This document shows, piece after piece, positions 26,043-35,395 of a stretch of 64,000 nucleotides of DNA (within the stretch, counting starts at the first letter, position 1; the number at the start of each line of letters is the position of its first letter). The notes beneath the pieces are model-generated. The model was given only the letters and a program-made list of their open reading frames with translations. It did no database searches and was not told where the DNA came from. The DNA is from Aureimonas sp. ME7. GTDB taxonomy: Bacteria > Pseudomonadota > Alphaproteobacteria > Rhizobiales > Rhizobiaceae. A program made the position numbers and the translations under genes. The DNA lies in contig NZ_CAJCKW010000008.1 of the NCBI RefSeq assembly GCF_903970965.1, positions 175,027 through 239,026 of the forward strand, in the 5' to 3' direction.

Positions 26043-27548
26043 GTGCCGGCCAGGGGTTGTGAAACCACCGAGCCGGGGAATCGACGCGACTTGACCTGCC
26101 ACGACATCGAAGCGCCGCCCGGGCTTGCCGCCGGCCCGATCCTCTACGCGCGCGGTGCCGATGCCCTCGAAGCGCGCCTCGGCGTCGTCGCCGTCACGCG
26201 GAATGGAGCGGCGGCGCCCGTTCTCCACGCTGACGGAAGCGATCCGGTGGCGTTGCGCCTTCGCGCCCGCCTGTTCGGACACTGCGTCTGGGGCGCCGAT
26301 TTCGCGCTGCCGGCGGGGCCGGATGCCGGATATGCGATCGACGGCGTCCGCTACCTCGTGCGCACCGATCTGACGGGCGATCTCGCCATCGGCTTCGTGT
26401 CCTGCAATGGGCAGGAGAACGGCGACGAGGAGCGCAGCCACGAGGACCGCGACGTGATGTGGCGCCGCCTGGCGGCCGACCACCGGCGCGAGCCGCTGGC
26501 CCTTCTCCTGCACGGCGGCGACCAGCTCTATGCCGACGAGGCCGCGAACGCGCATCCCGAGACCCGCCGTTGGGCCGCGCTTCCCCTGGCCGAAAAACCC
26601 GGCGTCGCCTGGACGCCCGATATGGCGGAGGCGGTGCGCGGCTACTTCTTCCGCCGCTATCTCGCGCTGATGCGCCAGCCCGCCACCGCCGAGCTTTGCG
26701 CGCGCACCCCCTCTATGATGATCTGGGACGACCACGACATCTTCGACGGCTGGGGCAGCCACCCGCCGGACCTCCAGGAAAGCCCGGTCGCGCTCGGATT
26801 GTTCGAGGCGGCGCGCGAGATGTTTCTCCTGTTCCAGCTCGGCGCCGACCCCGCCGATCTTCCCGCGACCTGCCGCGACCGGTCGGGCGGCAATTTCAGC
26901 CAGGACGCCGCCTTTCCGGGCTTTGCCGTGCTCCTGCCGGACCTGCGCTCGGAGCGCCGGCCGGACCGGGTGATGGGGGAGGCGGGATGGCAGGCGTTCG
27001 AGGCGGGGTTGGCCGCCGCGCCCGACGGGGATCGCCGCATCGTCGTTTCCAGCGTGCCCGCGCTCGGGCCGCGCCTGTCCCTGGTGGAGGCGCTTCTCGA
27101 CTTCTACCCCGGCCAGCAGCAATACGAGGACGACCTGCGCGACCAGTGGCAGAGCCGCGGCCATCGCGCCGAATGGAAGCGCTTCCTCTCGGCGATGGAA
27201 GGCGAGATGCTGCGCCACGGCGGGCCGGTGACCGTCGTTTCGGGCGAGATCCATCTGGCGACGCGCGGCGAGATGCGCCTGCCCAACGGCTCGCGCCTCC
27301 ACCAGCTCGTGGCGTCGGGTATCACCCATCCCAAGCCGCCGGCGGCGATGGCGATCGGGCTCGGCCTCCTGTCGCGGCTCGGCCATTCGCCCTTGAAGGG
27401 GCGGCCGATCCGCCTGAAGCGGCTGCCGGGCCAGGCGATGATCTATACGGCCGACCGCAACTACCTCGTCCTGCGCCGCCGGGCGGGCGAATGGAGCGGG
27501 GCGTGGGAGCTGGAGGAAAGCGGGCGGACGCCCGAACTCGGCATTTGA
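26043..27548 (+). CDS. PhoD-like (alkaline phosphatase D family) metallophosphatase
   Basis: About 501 residues if read from GTG 26043; TTG at 26091 (LTCHDIEAPPG) is an equally possible start. Metal-binding motifs of the PhoD-like metallophosphatase fold are visible: LLLHGGDQLYADEAAN (near 155), MMIWDDHDIFDGWGS (near 225) and VVSGEIHLATRGEM (near 400). No signal peptide is seen, unlike classical Tat-exported PhoD, so it is probably cytoplasmic, as in the bacterial relatives of eukaryotic PhoD-like proteins. It follows the ABC ATPase by 47 bases in the same direction and could hydrolyse a phosphoester imported by that system; this link is inference. Confidence 0.85.
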   Translation: MPARGCETTEPGNRRDLTCHDIEAPPGLAAGPILYARGADALEARLGVVAVTRNGAAAPVLHADGSDPVALRLRARLFGHCVWGADFALPAGPDAGYAIDGVRYLVRTDLTGDLAIGFVSCNGQENGDEERSHEDRDVMWRRLAADHRREPLALLLHGGDQLYADEAANAHPETRRWAALPLAEKPGVAWTPDMAEAVRGYFFRRYLALMRQPATAELCARTPSMMIWDDHDIFDGWGSHPPDLQESPVALGLFEAAREMFLLFQLGADPADLPATCRDRSGGNFSQDAAFPGFAVLLPDLRSERRPDRVMGEAGWQAFEAGLAAAPDGDRRIVVSSVPALGPRLSLVEALLDFYPGQQQYEDDLRDQWQSRGHRAEWKRFLSAMEGEMLRHGGPVTVVSGEIHLATRGEMRLPNGSRLHQLVASGITHPKPPAAMAIGLGLLSRLGHSPLKGRPIRLKRLPGQAMIYTADRNYLVLRRRAGEWSGAWELEESGRTPELGI

Positions 27549-27704
27549 TCGGGCAGGCCGGACGCCGGCGCGCGATGGTTCGGCGTCGGTCCGTCGCGGC
27601 TGTGGAAAACAAGGGTCGGCTCCGCCCGGCGGTCGAACGAAACCGACGCTATGCCGTTACTCGCTCCGGTGCGGCATAATGATCGCACTCGAGGGACCAT
27701 CCGC

Positions 27705-30700
27705 ATGAATCAGACCGGCGCCGGAATCGCATCCGGCAGGAAGAGCGTCGCGGCCGAGCCTGCCGCTTTGGGGCGAACGGCGTTTCTCGCCGGCGCGCTT
27801 CTGATCGCCGCCATTGCCGCCTTCGGCTGGACGACGTGGCAGGACATGCGGCGCGAGGCGGCGGCCCAGGCGAACGGCGCCATCATCGCGGAAGCGGAGC
27901 GCTTCCTATCCATGATGGTGAGCCTGGAAACCGCGACGCGCGGCTTCGTGATTGCGGGCAACGAGGATTTCCTGACGCCCTACCGGCAGACCCAAGCCGA
28001 TCTTCCCGCGCAGCTGTCGCGCATGGAGGGCGTATGGTCGGACGGAGGCGGTGATCCCGCCCGTCTCGCCCGTCTCCGCCAACTGGCCGAAAGCGAGATC
28101 GCCTTCGAGACCGAGGTCGTGCGCCTGCGCACCGAGGAAGGCGCCGAGCCAGCCGCAGCTCTCGTTCGCTCGGGCGCGGGCAAGGGCGTGATGGATACGA
28201 TCCGCGCCGAGGTCGGGCGGGCACAGGCCAACGCCCAGACGCGCGTCGATCTGGCCGCGGCCACCGCGCGGCGCGACGACACGATCTCCAACACCGCCTT
28301 TCTGGCGGCGATCCTGTCGGCGGCCGCGCTCGCGGTTCTGGCATTTCGCCGACACATGGAAAGCCGGCGTGCGTCCGGGATGCTGACGGCCGTTCTCGAG
28401 AACTCGCCGGTGGCCGTCGGCTTCGTCGACAAGGACCTGCGGATCGGGCGCCTGAACCCCGCCTTCGCCTCGGCGGGGGCCAGCCTCGGGCGCGAGGTTG
28501 CCGTGTCCGATCGGCTTCTCGATCTCTTCCCCGAGGACCGCACCATGCTGGAGCGGATGCTGGACGAGACGCTGCGCTGGGGGCGCGTCCACAACGGCGT
28601 CGAGCTTCGAGCGGGCGAAGGCGAGGAGGAGCAGCTCTATCTGGCGAGCCTTTATCCGCTGCGCCCGGAAGGAAGCCACGAGCGCGAAACGGTCGGCGCG
28701 GGCGTCGTTCTCGTCAACGCCACGAAGCGGCTTCGCGCCGAGCGCAGCCTTGCCTATTCCGAAACGCGCTTCCGCTCGCTCATCGAGGCGACCTCGGCGA
28801 TCGTCTGGTCGGCACCCGGTTCCGGCCTTTTCAGCGGCGCGCAACCCGGCTGGGGAGCCTTCACGGGTCAGAGCGAGGCGGAATATGCCGGCTCGGGGTG
28901 GACCGATGCGATCCACCCCGAGGACCGCCAGCGCTCGATCGAGGGTTGGACGCGCGCGGTGGAGCGGCAGGACACCTACAAGATCGAGCATCGGGTGCGC
29001 CGGGCTGATGGAGAATGGCGCGACATGCTGGCGCGCGCCGTTCCCATTCGCGGGATCGACGGCGCGGTCACCGAATGGGTGGGCACCCACACCGATATCA
29101 CCGACCAGAAGCGGATCGCGGCCGAACTCGGCGAATCCAACGAGCAGTTCCGCACGATCGCCGACAACATTCCCCAGTTCGCCTGGATCGCCCGGCCGAG
29201 CGGCGAGATCTACTGGTACAACCAGCGCTGGTTCGACTACACAGGCACGACGCTGGAGGAGATGCGCGGCTTCGGCTGGACCAAGGTCCACCATCCCGAC
29301 CATCTGGAGCGCGTGCGCGCCGAGCTGGCGCGGCGCTTCGCCGAAGGAACGCCCTGGGAGGACACGTTCCCGCTGCGCGCCGCCGACGGCTCGTATCGCT
29401 GGTTCCTGAGCCAGGCCATTCCGATCCGCGACGAGGCTGGCGAGATCGTTCGCTGGTTCGGCACGAACACCGACATCACCTCCCAGCGCGCCGCCGAGCA
29501 GGAGCTGGAAGCGGCCAAGGAAGCGGCCGAGAATGCCAACCGCGCCAAGTCGCAGTTCATCGCCAACATGAGCCATGAGCTGCGCACGCCGCTTTCGGCC
29601 GTGATCGGCTATGCCGAGATGCTGGAGGAGGAGGTCGAGGATCTCGGCGAAGCCCATCTCCTCACCGACCTCAAGAAGATCGAGCAGAACGCTCGCCATC
29701 TTCTCAGCCTGATCAACGACGTTCTCGACCTGTCCAAGATCGAGGCCGAGCGAATGGACGTCTATGCCGAAAGCTTCGCGCTTCGGGACGTTCTCGATGA
29801 GGTCGGCTCCACCGTGGGGTCGCTGGTCGCCAAGAAGAACAACCGGCTGGAGGTCGAGGCGGCGGGCGATCTCGGCTCCGTCCACACCGATCAGGTCAAG
29901 CTGCGCCAATGCCTGATCAACCTTCTTTCCAACGCCTCGAAGTTCACCGAGAACGGCACGATCCGGCTGACGGCGCGGCGCGAGCCGCAGGACGGGGGCG
30001 ACTGGATCCGGCTCGAAGTCTCCGACACGGGCATCGGGATGACGCCGGAACAGGTCGAGCGCCTGTTCGAGCGCTTCGCGCAGGCCGACGAATCCACGAC
30101 GCGCAAGTTCGGCGGCACGGGCCTTGGCCTTGCCATCACACGCGCCTTCTGCCGGCTTCTCGGCGGCGATATCGGCGTCACCAGCGAGGCGGGTGAAGGC
30201 ACCACCTTCACCATCCGCATTCCCGCCGAGGTGGAGCAGCCGCCGATCGAGGAGGAGGCGCCCGTCGCGGCCGAAGGCGAAGCGCAGGCCGAGACGGGGG
30301 CGGGGCTGGTCCTGGCGATCGACGACGACCCGCATGCGCGCGAACTCGTCACCCGCTTCCTCCTGCGGGAAGGGTTCTCGGTGCGCACCGCCGCAGACGG
30401 CCTCAGCGGCCTCGAGATGGCCCGCCTCCTGAAGCCCGACGTGATCCTCCTCGACGTCACCATGCCCAAGATGGATGGCTGGGCGGTGCTGACCGAGCTA
30501 AAGGCCGATCCGGACGTCGCCGGCATTCCCGTGATCATGATCACTATCATCGACGAGCACAGCCTCGGCTACGCGCTGGGCGCGGCGGACTATCTCCTGA
30601 AGCCGGTGGAATGGAACCGTCTCAAGGCGGTCATGGAGCGCTTCCGTACCGCCGACAACGCCCTGATCCTCGCGGTCGACGACGACGCCGACGGGCTGCA

Positions 30701-31088
30701 GCGCACCGCCACGCTCCTGGAACGCGAGGACCTCAAGGTCATCACCGCCCTGAACGGGCGCGAAGCGTTGGAGCGGATGGAGACGGAGCGGCCGGGCCTG
30801 ATCCTCCTCGATCTCGTGATGCCCGAAATGGATGGGTTCACCTTTCTGCGCGCCATGCGCCAGCGGGCCGAGTGGCGCGACATTCCGGTGGTGGTTCTCA
30901 CCTCCAAGGACCTGACGGGCGAAGAGCTCCGTTTCCTGCAGGGGCAGGCTGAGGAGATCTTCACCAAGGGCGATGTCGATCTTCGGGAGCTTGCGGCCCA
31001 GATCCGCGTTATGGTCGAGCACAATCGTTCGCCGCAGCTGCCGGACCCCCCGCAGCCCGCGCAACCCGGGTCGGAGACGCGATCATGA
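27705..31088 (+). CDS. Hybrid sensor histidine kinase/response regulator (CHASE3-PAS-HisKA-REC-REC)
   Basis: 1127 residues from ATG 27705 (GAGGGA upstream). An N-terminal membrane helix (about 24-45) is followed by a periplasmic CHASE3 domain (ATRGFVIAGNEDFLTPYRQT) and a second helix near 190-205. Three PAS/PAC repeats follow (about 215-610), with WVGTHTDITDQKR and WFGTNTDITSQRA closing two of them. HisKA has the phospho-acceptor His624 in NMSHELRTPLSAVIGYAEML. The HATPase shows DTGIGM and FGGTGLGLAIT. Two tandem receiver domains have Asp917 (ILLDVTMPKMDG) and Asp1036 (ILLDLVMPEMDG). REC1 looks shortened or atypical near its switch Thr/Lys (MITIIDEHSLGYALGAADYL). The next gene overlaps by 4 bases and encodes a third receiver. 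Confidence 0.93.
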   Translation: MNQTGAGIASGRKSVAAEPAALGRTAFLAGALLIAAIAAFGWTTWQDMRREAAAQANGAIIAEAERFLSMMVSLETATRGFVIAGNEDFLTPYRQTQADLPAQLSRMEGVWSDGGGDPARLARLRQLAESEIAFETEVVRLRTEEGAEPAAALVRSGAGKGVMDTIRAEVGRAQANAQTRVDLAAATARRDDTISNTAFLAAILSAAALAVLAFRRHMESRRASGMLTAVLENSPVAVGFVDKDLRIGRLNPAFASAGASLGREVAVSDRLLDLFPEDRTMLERMLDETLRWGRVHNGVELRAGEGEEEQLYLASLYPLRPEGSHERETVGAGVVLVNATKRLRAERSLAYSETRFRSLIEATSAIVWSAPGSGLFSGAQPGWGAFTGQSEAEYAGSGWTDAIHPEDRQRSIEGWTRAVERQDTYKIEHRVRRADGEWRDMLARAVPIRGIDGAVTEWVGTHTDITDQKRIAAELGESNEQFRTIADNIPQFAWIARPSGEIYWYNQRWFDYTGTTLEEMRGFGWTKVHHPDHLERVRAELARRFAEGTPWEDTFPLRAADGSYRWFLSQAIPIRDEAGEIVRWFGTNTDITSQRAAEQELEAAKEAAENANRAKSQFIANMSHELRTPLSAVIGYAEMLEEEVEDLGEAHLLTDLKKIEQNARHLLSLINDVLDLSKIEAERMDVYAESFALRDVLDEVGSTVGSLVAKKNNRLEVEAAGDLGSVHTDQVKLRQCLINLLSNASKFTENGTIRLTARREPQDGGDWIRLEVSDTGIGMTPEQVERLFERFAQADESTTRKFGGTGLGLAITRAFCRLLGGDIGVTSEAGEGTTFTIRIPAEVEQPPIEEEAPVAAEGEAQAETGAGLVLAIDDDPHARELVTRFLLREGFSVRTAADGLSGLEMARLLKPDVILLDVTMPKMDGWAVLTELKADPDVAGIPVIMITIIDEHSLGYALGAADYLLKPVEWNRLKAVMERFRTADNALILAVDDDADGLQRTATLLEREDLKVITALNGREALERMETERPGLILLDLVMPEMDGFTFLRAMRQRAEWRDIPVVVLTSKDLTGEELRFLQGQAEEIFTKGDVDLRELAAQIRVMVEHNRSPQLPDPPQPAQPGSETRS

Positions 31089-31468
31089 CACGCATCCTGT
31101 TGGTCGAAGACCACGAGGAAATCTGGGACTTTCTGTCCCGCCGGCTGCAGCGGCGCGGCTACGAGGTCGTTCTCGCCCACGACGGGCAGGATGGGATCGA
31201 GAAGGCACGCGGCACGGCGCCCGACATCATCCTCCTCGACATGAACCTGCCGGTGATCGACGGCTGGACGGCGGCGCGCACCATGCGGGCCGACAGTTCG
31301 ATCCCGCGCATCCCGATCATCGCGCTCACGGCCCACGCCATGTCGGGCGACCGGGAAAAGACGCTGGCCGCCGGCTGCGACGACTACCACGCCAAGCCTG
31401 TGGACTTCTCCAAGCTCCTCGGCCAGATCGAGGCGCTGGTGCCGCAGTCCTCCGTCCCGGCGCAGTAG
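31085..31468 (+). CDS. Single-domain response regulator
   Basis: 127-residue stand-alone receiver with Asp52 as phospho-acceptor (IILLDMNLPVIDGW), acidic pocket EDH at 8-10, and LTAHAM plus the conserved Lys in YHAKPVDFSKLL. There is no output domain, so it acts as a phosphorelay or protein-interaction module (CheY/DivK style). The ATG overlaps the stop of the hybrid kinase (ATGA), indicating it belongs to the same signalling pathway. Confidence 0.93.
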   Translation: MTRILLVEDHEEIWDFLSRRLQRRGYEVVLAHDGQDGIEKARGTAPDIILLDMNLPVIDGWTAARTMRADSSIPRIPIIALTAHAMSGDREKTLAAGCDDYHAKPVDFSKLLGQIEALVPQSSVPAQ

Positions 31469-31625
31469 AAACCCCGGCCCCTCGGGGGAGGCGATCGAGC
31501 GTCGGGAAGGGGCTCGCTTGCCCGATGGGGGTGGTTCATCGCTCCGAGAAAGGCGGTTCGGGAACCAATTGCCGTGCGCGCCATTGATTGGCTGGCGAAT
31601 ATTCCCACAGGACGGAACCACTCCC

Positions 31626-33902
31626 TTGAACATTCAATCGAATGCCACTGCCTTCGCGTCCAATCTCGCGAAGCCCGGCTTGAAGCGCTCGCGCATCCAG
31701 GCCGGCCGGCCCTTCCCGCGCGGGGCCACTTGGGATGGACTTGGCGTCAACTTCGCCCTTTTCTCGGCGCACGCCACCAAGGTCGAGCTTTGCCTGTTCG
31801 ACGAAACGGGCACGACCGAGCTCGAGCGGATCGAGCTGCCGGAATACTCCAACGAGGTGTTTCACGGCTACCTGCCCGACGCGCGTCCCGGCCTGATCTA
31901 CGGCTACCGCGTCCATGGGCCCTACGAGCCCGACAACGGCCACCGCTTCAACCCCAACAAGTTGCTGCTCGACCCCTATGCCAAGCAGCATGTGGGCGAA
32001 TTGACCTGGGATCACGCGCTGTTCGGCTACACGATCGGCCATGCCGACGGCGACCTGTCTTTCGACGAACGCGATTCGGCGGCCTTCGTGCCGAAGTCTC
32101 AGATCGTCGACCCCGCCTTCACCTGGGGCAGCGAGCGCCGGCCGAGCGTTCCCTGGGAGCGCACGATCTTCTACGAAACCCATGTGAAGGGTTTCACGCA
32201 GCGCCATCCGAGCGTGCCCGACCGCGATCGCGGCAAGTTCTCCGGCCTCGCCCATCACGACGTCGTGGAATACATCAAGAGCCTTGGCGTCACCTCGGTC
32301 GAGCTTCTGCCGATCCACGCCTTCGTGGACGATAGCTATCTCGTCGAGAAGGGCCTGCGGAACTACTGGGGCTACAACACGCTCGGCTTCTTCGCGCCCG
32401 ATCCGCGCTATCTCGCGACCCCCTTCGTCAACGAGTTCAAGGAACTCGTCTCGACCTTCCATCACAACGGTCTCGAGGTCATTCTCGACGTCGTCTACAA
32501 CCACACTGCGGAAGGCAACGAGAACGGGCCGACGCTCTGCTTCAAGGGCATCGACAACGCCTCCTATTACCGCCTCCTGCCCGACAACAAGCGCTACTAC
32601 ATCAACGACACGGGCACCGGAAACACGGTGAACACGTCGCATCCGCGCGTCATGCAGCTGGTGATGGACTCGCTTCGCTACTGGGCGGGCGAGATGCGCG
32701 TCGACGGGTTCCGCTTCGACCTCGCCACCATTCTGGCGCGCGAGCCGTTCGGCTTCTCGGAGGAATCCTCCTTCCTCCACGCCACGATGCAGGACCCGCT
32801 GCTGAGCCAGGTCAAGCTCATCGCCGAGCCCTGGGACTGCGGTCCGGGGGGTTATCAGGTCGGACGCTTCCCGCCGGGCTGGGCCGAGTGGAACGACGGC
32901 TACCGCGACACGGTGCGCTCCTACTGGCGCGGCGACGAGGGCAAGGTTCCGGCGGTCGCCGGCAAGATCTCTGCCTCGGCCGACCTCTTCGACAAGCGCG
33001 GTCGCAAGCCCTGGGCGAGCGTCAACTTCATCACCGCCCATGACGGTTTCACGCTGCACGACCTCGTCTGCTACAACGAGAAGCACAACGAGGCGAATGG
33101 CGAGGACAATCGCGACGGCCACTCCCACAACCTGTCCAACAACTACGGTGTGGAAGGCCCGACGGAGGACGCGGAGATCAACAACACGCGCTTCCGCCAG
33201 CTGCGCAACCTGTTCGCCACGCTCCTCTTCTCGCGCGGCACGCCGATGATCCTGGCGGGCGACGAGTTCGCCCGCACGCAAGGGGGCAACAACAACGCCT
33301 ATGCCCAGGACAACGAGATCGGCTGGATCGACTGGAACGTCTCGGAGGACGGCGAGGATCTCGCCGAGTTCGTCCAGAAGCTGATCATGGTGCGTCAGGC
33401 GTTGCCGATGCTGCGTCGCGGTCGCTTCCTGCACGGCACGTTCGACGAAGAGATCGGCGCGAAGGACGTGACCTGGATGTCGCCTTCGGGCGGCGAGATG
33501 CAGGACGCCGAATGGGGCGATGCCGGCGCGCGCTGCTTCGGCGTGCTCCTCGATGGTCGCGCGCAGGCGGAGGGCATCAAGCGCCTTGGCTCGGACGCGA
33601 CGATGCTGATCGTCCTCAACGCCCATCATGACGTGGTGAACTTCAAGCTTCCGTCCGCTCACGGCGGCAAGCGCTGGCACTGCATCATCGACACCAACCT
33701 GCCGAACCGCGACGAGCTCGTGCCCTTCGAGTTCGAAACGGACTACATGACGACGGGGCGCTCGTTCCTCGTCTTCATCATGGAGCCGGAAGACGGCTAC
33801 TCGATCTCGGACGACGCACACCGGGCCTTCGCCCATGTGAACGACGCCTTCGAAAAGGCCGCCACCGACCGCATCCACCTGGTGCGGGCCGAAGGCGCCT
33901 GA
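31626..33902 (+). CDS. glgX: Glycogen debranching enzyme GlgX
   Basis: About 758 residues from TTG 31626 (AGGACGG upstream); an in-frame start at 31518 would add a poor leader. A GH13 isoamylase-type alpha-amylase enzyme that cleaves alpha-1,6 branches of phosphorylase-limit dextrin. The N-terminal CBM48 region begins GATWDGLGVNFALFSAHATK. Catalytic motifs are DVVYNHTAEG, VDGFRFDLATIL (nucleophile Asp), LIAEPWDCGPGG (acid Glu) and ITAHDGFTLHDLV. The tract from NNYGVEG to the AQDNEIGWIDWN block (separated by the usual debrancher text) is characteristic of GlgX/TreX. A stand-alone gene; no glgBAC or treYZ is seen nearby. Confidence 0.93.
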   Translation: MNIQSNATAFASNLAKPGLKRSRIQAGRPFPRGATWDGLGVNFALFSAHATKVELCLFDETGTTELERIELPEYSNEVFHGYLPDARPGLIYGYRVHGPYEPDNGHRFNPNKLLLDPYAKQHVGELTWDHALFGYTIGHADGDLSFDERDSAAFVPKSQIVDPAFTWGSERRPSVPWERTIFYETHVKGFTQRHPSVPDRDRGKFSGLAHHDVVEYIKSLGVTSVELLPIHAFVDDSYLVEKGLRNYWGYNTLGFFAPDPRYLATPFVNEFKELVSTFHHNGLEVILDVVYNHTAEGNENGPTLCFKGIDNASYYRLLPDNKRYYINDTGTGNTVNTSHPRVMQLVMDSLRYWAGEMRVDGFRFDLATILAREPFGFSEESSFLHATMQDPLLSQVKLIAEPWDCGPGGYQVGRFPPGWAEWNDGYRDTVRSYWRGDEGKVPAVAGKISASADLFDKRGRKPWASVNFITAHDGFTLHDLVCYNEKHNEANGEDNRDGHSHNLSNNYGVEGPTEDAEINNTRFRQLRNLFATLLFSRGTPMILAGDEFARTQGGNNNAYAQDNEIGWIDWNVSEDGEDLAEFVQKLIMVRQALPMLRRGRFLHGTFDEEIGAKDVTWMSPSGGEMQDAEWGDAGARCFGVLLDGRAQAEGIKRLGSDATMLIVLNAHHDVVNFKLPSAHGGKRWHCIIDTNLPNRDELVPFEFETDYMTTGRSFLVFIMEPEDGYSISDDAHRAFAHVNDAFEKAATDRIHLVRAEGA

Positions 33903-33932
33903 TCCTTCAGGCTTCCATGACGTGAAACGAGG

Positions 33933-33966
33933 AAGGGCCGTGTCCGCTAGGGATGCGGCCCTTTTC
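33933..33966 (+). terminator. Rho-independent terminator after glgX
   Basis: AAGGGCCG and CGGCCCTT pair as an 8-bp stem around a 15-base loop and are followed by TTTTCTTT. It lies 30 bases after the glgX stop. Confidence 0.85.
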
Positions 33967-34091
33967 TTTGGTCGGACATTCCGATGCGGGGCGAGGGTTG
34001 GTGCCGATCGAAGGGGACGGTCCTCGATCGCCGATCCGATCGCTCCCCCGCCGTGAGAGGAACTTGGGTGCGTCCGGAATATCCGGCCGGA

Positions 34092-34616
34092 TCAGACCCG
34101 GCGGAACATGTAGGTCGTCGCATGAAGGGCGCGGCCATCGGCATCCCAGGCAAAGTCCGGGATCACGCCTGCGACCTCGAAGCCGACCGAGCGGTAGAGC
34201 GGCTCAGCGACGTCACCAGTCCGGGTGTCGAGGGTCATCAGCGTCTTGCCCGACCGCGCGGCGCGCTCGATCGCCCCGGTCATCAGACGACGCCCGATGC
34301 CGAGCCGCCGGGCGCCGGGGTGGACGATCATCTTGGCCACTTCGCAGCGATGCGGCTGGTTCGGCGGCATGGCCGTCAAAAGCTGCACGGTGCCCACGAG
34401 TTCGTCGCCCCGTCGGGCCCCGAGCAGCAACCGTCGCCCGGCCTCGACCTCGGGCAGGACGGTGTCCAACCAGAAGGACGCGGCGTCCTGGCGTGACAAG
34501 GGCGCCATGAAACCGATGGCCGCGCCTTCGGCGACGCTGTCGGTGAGAATTTCGCACAGAGCTTCGGCATGGCGGCGAACGGCCGCCGCATCGAGTTCGA
34601 ACACGCTGATTTCCAC
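34092..34616 (-). CDS. GNAT family N-acetyltransferase
   Basis: 174-residue GNAT protein. Start chosen at GTG 34614-34616 because AGGAG stands 7 bases upstream on the minus strand; an ATG 15 bases earlier lacks this. The acetyl-CoA-binding motif A reads EVAKMIVHPGARRLGIGRRL (the R/Q-x-x-G-x-G/A pattern), followed by TLDTRTGDVAEPLYRSVGFE. The gene lies 11 bases after the stop of the XRE-cupin regulator, which probably controls it. Substrate unknown. Confidence 0.88.
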   Translation of the reverse strand: MEISVFELDAAAVRRHAEALCEILTDSVAEGAAIGFMAPLSRQDAASFWLDTVLPEVEAGRRLLLGARRGDELVGTVQLLTAMPPNQPHRCEVAKMIVHPGARRLGIGRRLMTGAIERAARSGKTLMTLDTRTGDVAEPLYRSVGFEVAGVIPDFAWDADGRALHATTYMFRRV

Positions 34617-34627
34617 GGAGCGGCTCC

Positions 34628-35185
34628 TCAAGCCATGGCGATGATGTAGCGGACGGGCTCATCGCCGGTCTCGAAGGACGACGCGCCGTGCAGCCGGTAG
34701 CGAAGGCAGTCGCCCGCACGCAGCTCGTGGCGCACGCCGTCGACGGTGAGCGCGAGCGATCCGGCGAGGAGAACGAGATGATGCTCGTGCCCCGGAACGG
34801 ACGGGCGCTCGTAGGCGATACGCTGATGGGCATCGATCTCCCCCTCGATCATCTCGAGCTGGAGCTGGCGGCTCGGAGGTGACAGGGCGCGGCGCTTGAA
34901 GCCACGCGATGGGTCCGCCCAAAGGCTCTGTTCGTCGCGGCGGACGAGCGGCGAGAACCCAGGCTCCAAGGGGGTCAGAAGTTGGGACAAGGGCAGCGCG
35001 AAGGCGGACGCGAGACGCCCGAGCGTTTCCGCCGTCGGGCTGACCTCGGCATTCTCGATGCGCGACAACGTAGCGCGGCTGACGCCGCTCATGCCGCTGA
35101 CGTCCTGGAGGCTCAGGCCCCGGCTGGTTCGCAGCCGTTTCAGATGTTCCGCGAGCGCTTGGTTCGATCGATCGCTTGATTCCAT
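34628..35185 (-). CDS. XRE family transcriptional regulator with C-terminal cupin sensor
   Basis: 185 residues from ATG 35183-35185. Residues about 10-65 form a helix-turn-helix (LKRLRTSRGLSLQDVSGMSG then VSRATLSRIENAEVSPTAET). The C-terminal ~75 residues are a cupin ligand-binding domain with a metal-type PGHEHHLVLLAGSL motif. This one-component layout usually senses a small metabolite. A 13-bp palindrome (35190-35202) sits just upstream of the start and is a natural self-regulatory site. The GNAT gene follows in the same direction after 11 bases, so regulator plus acetyltransferase form a two-gene operon. Confidence 0.92.
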   Translation of the reverse strand: MESSDRSNQALAEHLKRLRTSRGLSLQDVSGMSGVSRATLSRIENAEVSPTAETLGRLASAFALPLSQLLTPLEPGFSPLVRRDEQSLWADPSRGFKRRALSPPSRQLQLEMIEGEIDAHQRIAYERPSVPGHEHHLVLLAGSLALTVDGVRHELRAGDCLRYRLHGASSFETGDEPVRYIIAMA

Positions 35186-35189
35186 ATAA

Positions 35190-35202
35190 GAGATAAAATC
35201 TC
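35190..35202. promoter_or_regulatory. 13-bp palindrome, likely operator of the XRE-cupin regulator
   Basis: GAGAT-AAA-ATCTC is a perfect inverted repeat with a 3-base centre, 4 bases upstream of the regulator's start codon and in an AT-rich patch (TTCCATATAAGAGATAAAATCTCG). Its position over the translation start region fits autorepression. The assignment to this regulator is inferred from location only. Confidence 0.45.
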
Positions 35203-35395
35203 GAATTTGGGAATATTGCAAGTCGATCGGCGACCGGCTTCGTGATGAAGCTGGCGGTCGGATAAGACCACCACATGTCGCGATCCCTGCGACAATGCTG
35301 TGTCCGACCATTGCGTCAGGTATCGGACAGGACGGGCCTGCGTTGCGCGCGGTGCCTCACCTTGCGAATGCGTCAGCTTTCGAGAAGCGGGGTTC

